A DNA stretch of 64,000 nucleotides from Unio delphinus (Eukaryota > Mollusca > Bivalvia > Unionida > Unionidae), in the NCBI GenBank assembly GCA_029339505.1, contig JAQISU010000345.1, positions 1,387,501-1,451,500 of the forward strand, read 5' to 3'. Both the position numbers and the translations under genes were made by a program. Below, in pieces: positions 12,135 to 25,186 of the stretch; positions within the stretch are counted from its first letter, which is position 1, and every line of letters begins with the position of its first letter. Below the pieces are notes generated by a model. That model made no database searches, had not been told where the DNA came from, and saw nothing but the letters and a program-made list of their open reading frames with translations.

Positions 12135-13494
12135 TCATAATTTAATAGGTAATTCCAATTGATACAACACCATCCCCGCCCTAAGTAAAGTGCCTCAGAT
12201 TTCTAAAATCGCTGTGAACACCTTCATACTACCCCAGTGATATCCGAATATTTGAAGTTCTATTTCTTATGCTAAACGAAAGATTGCGTTGCGTCACTTT
12301 ACAAAAGCACGCGCTCACGCACGCATATGGTAAACCGTCGAAGTAATAAAGCGTAAACGATTCGCGATCTCGAGGTTCGATTATCTTAACCCACTTCGTC
12401 TAATGGAGCAATTTGACCAACGAACGGGATAACATAACGTAAAACATAACAGTTCGCGTTCCCGAAGCTTCAATGCGCATGTTCGAAGCTCGAATACAAG
12501 TCATGGAAGTAGCAAATATGCAAAGCCATTTTAGGACACACGGTACTAATTATACGGAAGAGCTGTGAACCAGTCTAAAAATGGGTGAAGAAATAATAGA
12601 GCATATACGGCTTTGGTGGTCCATAATTGGTTAATAATGAAAATTAAAATTTTAGTAAAAATACTTTTTGAGAGCTTATCCTATCTGTAATTTAAAAAAA
12701 ATATAGACAAAATTCTATTGATGCAATTGAAGTAAATTTAGAGGCTTCACCTATTAGTACTCAATAATGAAAGTAGCACCTGATTCATTTGGTGCAGAAT
12801 CAATAACACGTGCTTCCTGCAAATTTATGTCAACAACATGCCGCGGGTCCTATGTTTTTCTACATTTAAAAACTTACATCAAGGTTAGTTGTGCATGGAA
12901 AAATATAGGTCTGATCATCAGCACCCAGAAATGTCAAGTTATTGAATTTTGAATATGACAGTGTTTCCATATGTTTACCATTGGAGTTGAATTAGTACCG
13001 TGTGTCCTTTAAGCACTTGGTCACGTTCTAGACTTGCACAAAAAAATCCATGACGAATTGGGTCAGTAAATAAGGTCCTTTCACTTGTAAAACCAGGGAA
13101 TAATTATTGTTTAACAACGGCTTTCGTATATTCTCCTCCTTGTTTTCAAAATAATTGGTCATATATGCTGCTTGAACAATCTCCTTATATATAAGTCGAA
13201 TGCGTGTTGTACTTACTACTCATTGGAATTATACGTGTCAATCCACTTAAGTGTAACAGTTTTTGTGTTTTATTAGATTTGGTACACATTTGAATCCTTT
13301 CTACGTGTGCACACTGTTCCTTCTTCTTCTGATAACATTATTGTACTCAGATAATGCAAAACATTTCGTTTTGTCTGACATGATTTCTTGTATACAGACT
13401 GGGTGCGGCGCATTACGGTTCAAATTATTTCATACCGAGGCAATTGGAGTAAAGTGTTTGGTACAAGGACTGTAGCCAATGCTGGCTGATTAGA
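12133..13494. other. Unique DNA, no gene seen
   Basis: No repeats stand out. Short open frames (12767-12952 and 13263-13475, plus) have no recognisable motifs. Confidence 0.55.
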
Positions 13495-13496
13495 TG

Positions 13497-13560
13497 TTAG
13501 GATTCGAACCCGCACTCTTTTAGACGTGAGACTATCATGATAACTAACCACCGTGTATAG
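13497..13560 (-). repeat. tRNA-like promoter region, probable SINE head
   Basis: Read on the minus strand, GGTGGTTAGTTATCATGATA (A-box-like) is followed at a tRNA-like distance by GCGGGTTCGAATCC (strong pol III B box). No convincing acceptor stem flanks it, so a functional tRNA is unlikely. A tRNA-derived SINE fragment is the better reading. Confidence 0.45.
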
Positions 13561-13612
13561 TGTACTCTACTAGATGAAGCTGAGGATTAAGCCCAGATTG
13601 TAAACACGTTTG

Positions 13613-13736
13613 TACATACATACATACATACATACATACATACATACATACATACATACATACATACATACATACATACATACATACATACATACATACA
13701 TACATACATACATACATACATACATACATACATACA
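13613..13736. repeat. (CATA)n microsatellite
   Basis: About 31 pure tetranucleotide units. The three open frames that cross it (both strands) are translations of the tract. Confidence 0.98.
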
Positions 13737-13942
13737 GATTCTTGTATGCCTGCAGACAGAAAACAGTTCGTATCATAATTGTTCACGATATGAGTATAGT
13801 TTCCATTAGACAATTCAGAAAAATATTTAACAAAAACCGGCCTTTTTTTTTTCTTCTTCAAAATAGCACAATTATATAGTTATTTGATCAGCTCAAGAAA
13901 TGAAGAATCAAACTAAATAAATAGATAAGATTAATTTTATAG

Positions 13943-14130
13943 TTGGGGTGCCAGCGCCATTTCCAGCATAAGTAATGAAGCAAGGAGTAGTACTGGCAGA
14001 AGGGCCGGGGAGAACCCCAGGGGTTACCATCGACCCATTGCGAAGACTTCAACCTACACTGGCAGATGTAAGTTGTCAGTGATGTCTATACAGGCGAAAT
14101 CCCTTAGACTACTCGGATTCTCGGATCCTT
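13943..14130 (-). mobile_element. Diverged tRNA-derived SINE
   Basis: Minus-strand reading gives a tRNA head fragment (CCGAGTAGTCTAAGG) followed by a body with GGGTCGATGGTAACCCCTGG and GGTTCTCCCCGGCCCTTCTG. This order of head and body matches the better-preserved SINE at 18.1-18.4 kb, which has GAGTGGTCTAAAGCGC, then GGGTCGGTGGTTCTTTCC. The copy is old and no target duplication was found. Confidence 0.55.
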
Positions 14131-14207
14131 GATAAATAAACTAACAGGTATTTGAACATTATGTAACTAACAGAGACTAGAGGACCGTTCTTCATCGGAA
14201 GGTATAC

Positions 14208-15164
<957 letters not shown>

Positions 15165-15475
15165 AGAAACGTATGCACAGACTTGATTATTTTTAGGAAA
15201 CCTTAGTCTACGTGCAGACTTGATTATTTTTAGGAAGCCTTAGTCTACGTGCAGACTTGATTATTTTTAGGAAGCCTTAGTCTACGTGCAGACTTGATTA
15301 TTTTTAGTTAAGCCTTAGTCTACGTGCAGACTTGATTACTTTAGGAGGCCTTAGTCTACGTGCAGAAGCTTAATTTAGGAGGCCTTTGTCTACGCACAGA
15401 CATTGTTACTTTTAAAAGGCTCTAGTCTATGCACGTGCTTGTTTGCTTTAAGGAGGTCTTAACCTAAGCATAGAT
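15165..15475. repeat. 37-bp minisatellite
   Basis: About eight copies of a 37-bp unit (GCAGACTTGATTATTTTTAG, then GAAGCCTTAGTCTACGT). Copies lose similarity towards the right end (after about 15360), where units become 30-40 bp long. The array directly precedes the older LINE. Confidence 0.94.
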
Positions 15476-15489
15476 AGAGGATCTCAAAT

Positions 15490-17463
15490 GGGTTTAGTAT
15501 TGAATTTATGAAAGAGTTTAATAATGTTTAGATTTTGCGAGCCTTGCCGAGTAAAAGCCTCCATCGCTCAACAAAAAAAAAACCTGGGTTACAAAAGAGA
15601 TTCAGAATCTATCTGATGCCCGAAGAGACCTCAAAAACACTAGACACACAACAGGGGTAATGGAGTATCGAAAAATAAACAAGATTATCAGAACAAAACT
15701 TGAAGAAAGCAAAAGAAAATTGGATTGGACAAAAGTGCACAGAAATATAGAGCGGTCTGATAAAGAATAACAATAAACAGACATTCCAAATTGTGAAAGA
15801 CCTCACTAGACAGAAGCAACCAATAGTCAGTATCATTCAAGACGAAAATGAAAAATTCCTCAGAGAACCAAGTGACATTGCAGAACGATGGGCTGAGTAT
15901 AGTAAAGAACTCAACAACCATCCATCCACGGGAGTCCCAGAGGGGCTTGAAGTTCCAAACTCCACAAATGATGATGATTTCTCCATTCTCAAAGAAGAGG
16001 TGAAGTCAGCAATAAGAGCACTGAAGAATAGGACGGCAACTGAACTTATCAAGAATAGTGGGGGATCAGTGATAGAGCTACTAACAAAAATCTGCAACAA
16101 GATCTAGCAAATAGGCGAATGGCCAACACAGTGGATCCAGTCACTGATTATAGCACTCCCAAAATAGGCAATCTACACCTGTGCCAAAATTACAGAACTA
16201 TCAGTTTGATCAGCCATGCTAGTAAGGTGATGCTAAAGATAATCTTGAACAGACTGAAACCACAAGCAGAAGAAATAATTGCTGAAGAACAGCCAGGGTT
16301 CCGAAGTGGAAGAAGCACAACAGAACAAATATTCAATCTTAGGGTTGTGTGAAAAGTACTCGCAACATCAACAAGACATCTAACATGTGTTCATAGATTT
16401 CAAAAAGGCTTTTGACAGAGTGTGGCATGAAGCATTGTGGGCCACAATGACGAAGTACAACATGGGCCAAAGGTTGACCAATACCATCAAGCAGCTGTAC
16501 GCCAAGGCTACTAGTGCATTAATTGCTCAAGGTATTGTGGGGGACTAGTTCAAGACAACAGTTGGATTACGTCAGGTATGTCTTCTCTCACCCACGCTTT
16601 TCAACATCTACTTAGAGAACATGATGCGCGAAGCCTTGGAAAACCACTGTGGGACAGTCAATATTGGAGGGCGTAACATCACCAACCTACGCTTTTCAGA
16701 CGACGTTGATGGGCTGGCAGGAATTGAAGACAAGCTTGCCACCTTAGTGAAGAACCTGGATGAAACATTTTCGAGATTTGACATGGAGATAAGCGACGAG
16801 AAGACAAAGTCGATGAATAATGGAAAACAAATCTCAACCAAGTCAGAGGACATGAACTTGAAACAGTGAGCCAGTTCAAATATATTGGTTTAATAATCAC
16901 CGAAGAGGGATAAAGAACAGAAATGTTTTGATCACGAGTAGCACCAACAACGGCAGCTATATCAATGCTAAAACCCATCTGGAAAGACAAGAATATCTGT
17001 CTGAAAACTATAATCAAACTATCGAGAGCACTAGTCATCTCAATGTTTATGTATTCATGCGAGGCCTGGACCCTGACAGCAGAATTACAACGAGGAATCC
17101 AGGTACTTGAAATGAGATGCTACAGAATCATCCTTGGCATCTCGTACATGGACCACATCACAAATGAAAAGTGCGTAACACCATCAGGCACAAAGTAGGC
17201 CATTATAAAGACCTCCTCACCACTGTCAACAAGAGAAAGTTGAAATAGTATGGCCATGTCACTAGAGCCACCAGTCTATCCACAAGAGTACTGTAGGGCA
17301 GAGTATAAGGTGGTAGAAGAAGAGGTAGACAGGGGTAAAGTGGACTGACAAAATCACAGAATGGACCAGAAAAAGTTTTGCGGAGACACAGGCATTGGCA
17401 CATGATTGAGACAAGTGGAGGGAACTGGAGAGATATGCAGCAGCACAGTGCCTGAACGACCAT
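15490..17463 (+). mobile_element. Old, 5'-truncated RTE/CFDP2-like LINE
   Basis: Translated fragments align in order with the younger LINE at 39.7-41.8 kb. The pre-RT region holds TWVTKEIQNLSDARRDLK (about 15585-15640) and DIAERWAEYSKELNNHP (about 15876-15925). The RT fingers hold KAFDRVWHEALWATM (about 16405-16450). RT block B reads RQVCLLSPTLFN (about 16573-16608). The catalytic motif reads FSDD (16693-16704), where FADD is expected. The C-terminal region holds MYSCEAWTLTAELQ (about 17048-17090). The frame changes many times and stops interrupt it, for example at 16107, 16352 and 16548, so the copy is dead. The N-terminal endonuclease is missing. The family name is inferred from the motifs. 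Confidence 0.88.
16119..16869 (+). pseudogene. Reverse transcriptase core of the old LINE, broken
   Basis: This is the best-preserved part of the LINE. It includes GFRSGRSTTEQIFNLR (about 16300-16347), the fingers motif AFDRVWHEALW and a palm motif in which the second residue is serine (FSDD). It also has the conserved stretch DEKTKSM. A stop falls in VGD*FKTT (about 16548), the preceding segment is split by at least one frameshift, and the frame ends at 16869. Functional RTs of this group have an uninterrupted frame of about 1,000 codons with an N-terminal endonuclease; neither is present here. Confidence 0.85.
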
Positions 17464-18115
17464 ACTAGGTCTAGTGAGTTTGGTTCATCCTATGCCGCAC
17501 GTGCAATGTACTTTTGATAGGAAGAACCGAATGCTTCACAGTGCACCGACGATATCTATGTATAAATGCCTCACCGTAGTTAAAGATCTTTACATTACGA
17601 AACATCTTGTCAATGAGCGGGTTTACTTTAACGACTTGCACATCTTCGGCTGTAGAGCTGACCAGAGAGAACAATGAGCAGTGATAGAATGATCAGAGTA
17701 ATCGAAGTCGACGTGATATCAGTTGCAGAGCTATGAAGTCGACCATATCAGCTGAACAGCAGAACCATAGCAGTCGTAGAGCTGTTAGTGTTGCTGGTAG
17801 AGTAGCAGATGATTGGGCGTTGGTGACCCAGATTGGTTGGCGCTGATTGCTTGATTGACCAACCTGGAATACTGACGGCTTGATTGGCCAGTGTGACTGG
17901 TAGCCCAGTATACTGCTGACGGAGTGTACAACACATGTAATCTTTTAACCGTGGGCTAACTTTTGGAGTTCGTAAAACCCATTGTTTTTTAGGACTGGAA
18001 AGATAATAATAAAATCTTTAATGTTTACATAATTTGACTATTTGAGTGAATACATTTTATATTTTTACTATACGAGTAGAATATCATTTTTTGTACTGTT
18101 TGAGACAAACGCATC
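17464..18115. other. Unclassified sequence after the LINE
   Basis: The G+C-richer part (about 17690-17950) contains two imperfect copies of a motif with CTTGATTGRCC (about 17850 and 17880). It may be 3' sequence of a further element, but no terminal repeat or tail was found. The rest is unique and A+T-rich. Confidence 0.4.
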
Positions 18116-18128
18116 ATTCGTTGTGTGG

Positions 18129-18395
18129 TTGTTGTTGTTGTTGTTGTTGTTTTAGGGTTTAACGCTATTTTTCAGCACACGATAGGCTATACATGGCGGC
18201 CAGTATTATTGGTGGAGGAAGAACCCTTGAAAAGCCCCCGGAAAGAACCACCGACCCACGAGAAGCTACTGGCAAGCTGTCTCACATAACTACATTAGCC
18301 GAATCTTAGACTCGAACCCACGCAGACAGAGGTAAGACGGCAGTGATCCGTAACGGCAAGCGCTTTAGACCACTCGGCCACTCGGGGCCCCCCAG
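18129..18395 (-). mobile_element. Full-length tRNA-derived SINE with a perfect target duplication
   Basis: On the minus strand the element opens with GGGGGGCCCCGAGTGGCCGA. It has an A box (TGGCCGAGTGGTC, complement of 18368-18380) and a B box (GTGGGTTCGAGTC, around 18310-18322), then a 150-bp body and an (AAC)n tail (GTT units, 18127-18151 on the plus strand). The 14-bp string ATTCGTTGTGTGGT flanks it on both sides (18116-18129 and 18396-18409), a perfect target-site duplication. The GGCCGAGTGGTC head resembles type II tRNAs (Leu/Ser). Such SINEs are mobilised by LINE machinery; no partner is proven here. Confidence 0.88.
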
Positions 18396-18409
18396 ATTCG
18401 TTGTGTGGT

Positions 18410-18696
18410 GAAATCGCAGTGAATCCTTCACCCCTTGTTCTTGTACAGTGTAAGGTCGGGTTTTTTTTTTTCTTCGTTTCTTTCTTCTTCATTATTGAAG
18501 TTTATGTTAATTGATCCAATATTTAGATCGTATACACACATATTAATCATAATTAATTTTTCATTCAATTCATTTGTGACACATTGTAATTGTATGAACA
18601 TCATATGTGCTGTGCTGTAAATCCGAAATCCCACCGATTATCTTGTTACAACGAGTATTACAATAGTAACTTAAGAAATATTTCAGTTGCGTAACT
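18410..18696. other. Unique A+T-rich DNA
   Basis: Nothing was recognised between the SINE and the next array. Confidence 0.55.
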
Positions 18697-20268
18697 GAGA
18701 AAAAGGGTTATTACAGTGCGTACATTATAAAAATGGTTATTACAGTGCGTACATTATAAAAATGGTTATTACAGTGCGTACCTTATAAAAATGGTTATTA
18801 TAATGCGTACCTTATAAAAATGGTTATTACAGTGCGTACCTTATACAAATGGTTATTACAGTGCGTACCTTATACAAATGGTTATTACAGTGCGTACCTT
18901 ATAAAAATGGTTATTACAGTGCGTACCTTATAAAAATGGTTATTACAATGCGTACCTTATAAAAATGATTACAGTGCGTACCTTATAAAAATGGTTATTA
19001 CAGTGCGTACCTTATAAAAATGGTTATTACAGTGCGTACCTTATAAAAATGGTTATTACAATGCGTACCTTATAAAAATGGTTATTACAGTGCGTACCTT
19101 ATAAAAATGGTTATTACAGTGCGTACCTTATAAAAATGGTTATTAAAATACGTACCTTATAAAAATGGTTATTACAGTGCGTACCTTATAAAAATGGTTA
19201 TTACAATGCGTACCTTATAAAAATGGTTATTACAGTGCGTACCTTATAAAAATGGTTATTACAGTGCGTACATTATAAAAATGGTTATTACAGTGCGAAC
19301 CTTATAAAAATGTTTATTACAGTGCGTACCTTATAAAAATGGTTATTACAGTACGTACCTTATAAAAATGGTTATTACAGTGCGTACCTTATAAAAATGG
19401 TTATTACAATGTGTACCTTATAAAAATGGTTATTACAATGCGTACCTTATAAAAAGGGTTATTACAATGCGTACCTTATAAAAATGGTTATTACAGTGCG
19501 CACCTTATAAAAATGGTTATTACAGTGCGTACCTTATAAAAATGGTTATTACAGTGCGTACCTTATAAAAATGGTTATTACAGTGCGTACCTTATAAAAA
19601 TGGTTATTACAGTGCGTACCTTATAAAAATGGTTATTACAGTGCGTACCTTATAAAAATGGTTATTACAGTGCGTACCTTATAAAAATGGTTATTACAGT
19701 GCGTACCTTATAAAAATGGTTATTACAGTGCGTACCTTATAAAAATGGTTATTACAGTGCGTACCTTATAAAAATGGTTATTACAGTGCGTACCTTATAA
19801 AAATGGTTATTACAGTGCGTACCTTATAAAAATGGTTATTACAGTGCGTACATTATAAAAATGGTTATTACAGTGCGTGCATTATAAAAATGGTTATTAC
19901 AGTGCGTACATTATAGAAATGGTTATTACAGTGCGTGCATTATAAAAATGGTTATTACAGTGCGTACATTATAGAAATGGTTATTACAGTGCGTACATTA
20001 TAAAAATGGTTATTACAGTGCGTACATTATAAAAATGGTTATTACAGTGCGTACATTATAAAAATGGTTACTACAGTGCGTACATTATAAAAATGGTTAC
20101 TACAGTGCGTACATTATAAAAATGGTTATTACAGTGCGTACATTATAAAAATGGTTACTACAGTGCGTACATTATAAAAATGGTTATTACAGTGCGTACA
20201 TTATAAAAATGGTTACTACAGTGCGTACATTATAAAAATGGTTATTACAGTGCGTACCTTATAAAAGT
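18697..20268. repeat. 29-bp minisatellite, about 54 units
   Basis: Unit: TGGTTATTACAGTGCGTACC plus TTATAAAAA. Two main variants are zoned: TACATTATA units at the far left and across the right third (from about 19850), TACCTTATA units in the middle. Within the right third there are dimeric patterns: GTGCATTATAA alternating with GTACATTATAG (about 19865-19985) and GGTTACTACAG alternating with GGTTATTACAG (about 20060-20235). Confidence 0.98.
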
Positions 20269-21189
20269 AAGTTTAATAATGTGTATCTAGGAAATAATAA
20301 GTTATCTCACAAAACTATGTTTTAATGCTGAAATCACTAGACGGATACTTTTGTTAACATTTTATATCGCTTGTGGTGACCCCTGTCTGGTCTACGAACA
20401 TTTAGGAATTTGCATACGTCTTGTCCATTTGGACCGTTCTTCCTTACATTTAGAAGTATTCACTGTTTATTTTATGGTTCGTCTGACGATAGCGAAAATG
20501 CTTTTAGAAGTAAATATAATGCAATGCATAAAAAATTACAATTTTACGTATGCGAATGGTTTCTAGGATTTATTTTCCCGTAAAGTTGTAATATGTCTTA
20601 CCCTTCATATTATAAAGATATATATGCTCATAGTTATTTCCCTTGATGGTTGCTAAGTGCTCAGGGAACAGTACAATGCTGCTAATCGAGTAAATTGAAA
20701 GGTATCATAAAATTTCAGTTTGAAGAAGATAATTAACATGTTTGGTGAAACTAGATATTAGACATTAAAAAATAGCCCCCCCCCCCCTTGCATTCTTTTA
20801 TATTTCCCATTTTATATATTTTATTATATATGGTAGGTTCATAACCATTACTCTTTACATACGTCATTATCAAATACATAATTAAAACAAATTACGTATA
20901 CTGTACTCCATTTTTACCTACTGTAACAGGGGAGACTATTCATGTACGGCTGAAACGGCAACTGGTTGATTGGTAGAGATGACCTATAAGTATTTAATGA
21001 GCTATTTTGTGAAAATCTGGAACCCACAACAAACACCAAGAGAATGCTGGATTTATTTGAAGTTACTTATTTCAACCTGCCTACTTGAACTCAGTTTCGC
21101 AGAAACTTCTGGAAATGTAATAAATGAAGCGATTAACTTACAGTGACAGAATTGTCGGTGAACACAGTTTCCCAAGTTCCTCCAAATCT
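20269..21189. other. Unique A+T-rich DNA with a poly(C) run
   Basis: A run of ten or so C lies at 20778-20788. No gene was recognised. Confidence 0.55.
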
Positions 21190-21293
21190 TGTATGTATGT
21201 ATGTATGTATGTATGTATGTATGTATGTATGTATGTATGTATGTATGTATGTATGTATGTATGTATGTATGTATGTATGTATGTATGTATGTT
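21190..21293. repeat. (GTAT)n microsatellite
   Basis: About 26 pure tetranucleotide units, the same motif as the CATA tracts at 1.7 and 13.6 kb in opposite orientation. Confidence 0.98.
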
Positions 21294-24200
21294 TAGTGGT
21301 GAGTGAATTCATTGGTAGAAGTTTTGATCGCTTCGCCTACCACCCTCCGACAAACATGCAATATTTGGCACAAAATTATGTTTCAGTTTAATATGTTTAT
21401 TACCAATTATTTGTATTATGCTTAAAAATGTAAAATTACAAAGCTATATAAATTATACCGCAGTTGACAATATTTATATTTGAAATTCAAGTTCATATGT
21501 AAGTATATTATTCCAGTAAATAATTAAAAAAATCAATTTCAAAGCTGTTGGAAAATGGAAATTCGCTGCAAAAGGTACTATAGTATTTAGTAAAAATCTT
21601 ATCCTTACTTATTTTTTCTGGCTTGTGTTTTTGTTGCCTTGGAAGTAAATTAATTAAAAATTAATAACAAAATCCTAAATAATTACCGTTTAGAAGTATA
21701 TTGTTGTATATAATAACTTTAACGATACACGGAGTTTGTCAGACGGAATTTCGATCATTGATGTCTGTTGATGAAAATATTTAAATGCGTGCTTAATATT
21801 ACGGACGATAATGATCTGAAACCATTGTTTTTGTATTTCTTATTATTACACACCTCCTTCAGCCCCATCAGAAAGAAAAGTGTTACTTCTTCCATACTGA
21901 TTCAAACATGGTGTGTATATTGTATATTGCGTTTCTCGAGGATGGACACATGACAACGAAAGTTTCTATGGCTACATTTAAGTAAACGAAATGTACAGAT
22001 GTATGTATTGGCTTCTATTTTATGTTTACAACTATTACCTTTTTCGAACAAATCTGTGTATGGAAAGCAGTACACATTTGTCATATTGTAAAAACACCCA
22101 TGCGTTTATTTTTATGTATCCCTACTTGTGGACAAAAAATATTTTCTCTGATAAAACCACGAAGAAATCAATTTTTTCCAACGACAGCATCTTGTATACC
22201 ATTTTGACGATAAATAATCACTATTTTGTCCGAATCTCAAGATACATACTATTTACAAAAAGGCTGTCTACAGAATCCACGTAGCAATATAGTGATCTGT
22301 ATAGTTTTCACAATCTAACTTTAATGTCGCGCTATAAAACTGGGATTGTGTTGATGTGCCGTTAAATCCTATATATACAATCGAACACAATCGTTCTCTA
22401 AGTTTCAATATAACCTAACTAAAAATAAACCAGAACACCTTTAAAGACTGCGGATAAAACGCGTTCTAAATCCTATAACTTTGATAACGCGACTATTTAG
22501 TTAAACTTATTCGTTCACCTTTCAGATGAGGCTAATTATGCCATGACTGAACGTGCGCGTCTTATGCAAATATTTATTTCAACAAGAATGTTTATTTTGC
22601 ATTGACACCTTGTGCTGGAGAGCATGATTGTTTGTTCTGGGAAAATTAATATCTCTTTTTGCATGAAAAGACTTTGGAATATTGTCATGATATCACGTTC
22701 AACGAGACTCTCGCGTGAACATTAAGATCTTTTCTATAATAAGGACCTGATAAATTAGCTGGTTCCCGGTCAAAATTGGCAAGCCAGTGATATAGGTCGA
22801 TAACTAATAAATTATGTCATCAGACTGGTTAGTCATTGGCGGCATTTGCCTGATAGTGATGCTATTACCGTAACGGCCATTTTGGAAAACGTCCATCCAA
22901 ATTGCAGTTATTTTGTTGGCAACTTCACATCCGGGACGTTTATCATTGAAAAAAGCACTAAGATTCCGTACTTTCACTAAGATGGAGGGTATAGTTGTGG
23001 TCTTGCAAGCAGTGTGACACAATTGTTAGTGAAGTCAGGTAAAATGCTTCATCGATCGCTGTTACCGATGGAAGTTGGGTCAAAAACACTTTGAAGTAGT
23101 GAAAATTCAAAGATATCTCTTCCTGTCTCTGAGTTTTTTTCAAAGCATATTTTCCGCATTCATTTAAGCAAAGAAACAAAATTGGAAGGGTTGTAATGGT
23201 TGGGTTGGGGTGCTCCTGTTTTTTATTTGCGTTATTAAAGAAGTCACAATCAGGTCCGATTTTGGTTGGAAGTTAAATCAGTGAATGATAGCGTGAGATA
23301 GATTTCCACCTGTCGTTGTATTCTACTAATACATGTATTCATCTTTCCTATTCCTCAAAATTGATTCTCCTCTTCCTCCCGACGTTCTCCAAATCCCTTC
23401 TCCTCCTCGACTTTATTATATTCCTTCTTCTCCACTTTCCCCTCCTCGACTTCTTTTCCTCCTCTACCACCTTGTCTCTACCGGCTAGATTTTGTCGACT
23501 TCGATTGTTTCAGCTAGTCTCACTTCCAACTCTTGAAGACTCGCGACTCAATCGAACCCAAAGTTCTGTGTCCCCTAACGTTTTCTGTGAAAACACAAGG
23601 ACAGTACAATATTTTTTCTTAGCCCTCTCAACTCACACTGCACTCAACGTATCATCCGATAACAGCTATTAAATTTGTTCGGTCACGCATTCATTATAGT
23701 TCTTAAAACAACGTTGTATTAAAAGCACAGTATCAATTATTTTTCATAGATACGTCAATAAATTGCGTCAGATCAGTACATATTCCTAATCCCATTATAC
23801 TAAACAATATCACACAATCAGACGCATTTGTGTACATTACAACTCATACGAAGAACACAAATATTCAAATATCCATGCTCTGATATATCCAAACGTCCAC
23901 AATAACTAATCTTACATACTTCAACCATTTTCCAAACTAACAATTCAAGCAAGTGTAAATTCTAACATAACGCATTAAAAAATGCACAAGTTTACTACGA
24001 ATTAACCTAATATCGAATTACAAAATTAATTATGACCACAAGTTAACAATCTACATAAGTATCTATGTAAGTTCAAGCCCATTTTTCAAATACGCATTGA
24101 ACTGAAACACTACAAAGGTAATTCCACATACTAAACGATACTAGTAATTATATATATCATAGATAATTACAATTACGATGCCGTAATTTTCTGCAAAAGT

Positions 24201-25186
24201 CGAGCTAATAACTCACTCACCTTTTGGAAGCTTTTTCTTTCCTTAGAATTAATATTACCGCTGGCTTTCTCGGAGTAATCCTATTTGCTCAGCAATCTTC
24301 CCAGGAGAACTACTCACCTTGTGCATGCGAATTAGGAAGTTATAATTCGGATCTAAATTGTAAGCACGCCGTCTATCTAATTTTCGATTGGATATCACTG
24401 TGAACTGATCCAATCAAACTTAGCGGACATTATCGTTCTCGCTGTCTGTCCACGTGGACATGGATCAGAACATGTCCCTTTCCACCCGCAAGCTTTCTCT
24501 GATCTCTGAACAAACCTTTAACATGTAAGTGTGATACGGTAAGCCTTTGCCCATTTGGCACGATCGTGTCGAATAAAGATTCTGTTCTCTGCGGGTCACG
24601 GTAACCGTGCATAAGAAATTAGAGAGAATGTTTAGACATCAAGCACATGACCGCTGAAATTTTACATGTCTTAATACCTGGGCTTAGCAAACGCGACAAA
24701 AACAATATTGATAACGTCAAAAAATGAAACTTAACACTATCAGCCAATGAAAATGTTCAAATTTAAGTGACGTTTAGGTTACGTTGCGTCATTTTATCAT
24801 TACAATGTAGATCACCCTATTGCATCAATCAATGAAATCCACTTTCCATGTTTAGGGATAACCTCGTTCTAGCCAATCTTCTACAACCATACTCGTTTGA
24901 ATGTGATATCACCATCACATGAGGAATCATCAATTGGCAGAGATCTCACAGAGCAATGGGAGGGATCTTATTTAGCAAGATATAAGAAAAAGTCATTTCG
25001 TTTTTACTAGACAGGCGTATGAAGATTTGGCGGAATCACGAGAGAGTCGGGTTGAACGAGACTATTGACAATGTCCGAGGAATTACAGAAATAGAGACAA
25101 CAACAAAATGAAAACTACCAACAAACCAGTTTATGATTATTGGTGGTATTATCAAACGTGGTTTTCTCGATGGTCCATTAGATAAG
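21294..25186. other. Unique DNA, no gene recognised
   Basis: About 3.9 kb with no tandem repeat. Open frames such as 21991-22284 (plus), 22804-23022 (minus) and 23316-23672 (plus; pyrimidine-rich, low complexity) have no motif that I can assign. No splice-site-bounded exon could be argued. Confidence 0.5.

Noticed and set aside
13497..13560. Functional tRNA gene
   Set aside because: A and B boxes are recognisable but no acceptor stem pairs around them.
23316..23672. 118-codon plus-strand ORF as a secreted protein
   Set aside because: Pyrimidine-rich, low-complexity Ser/Leu/Pro content with no other support.
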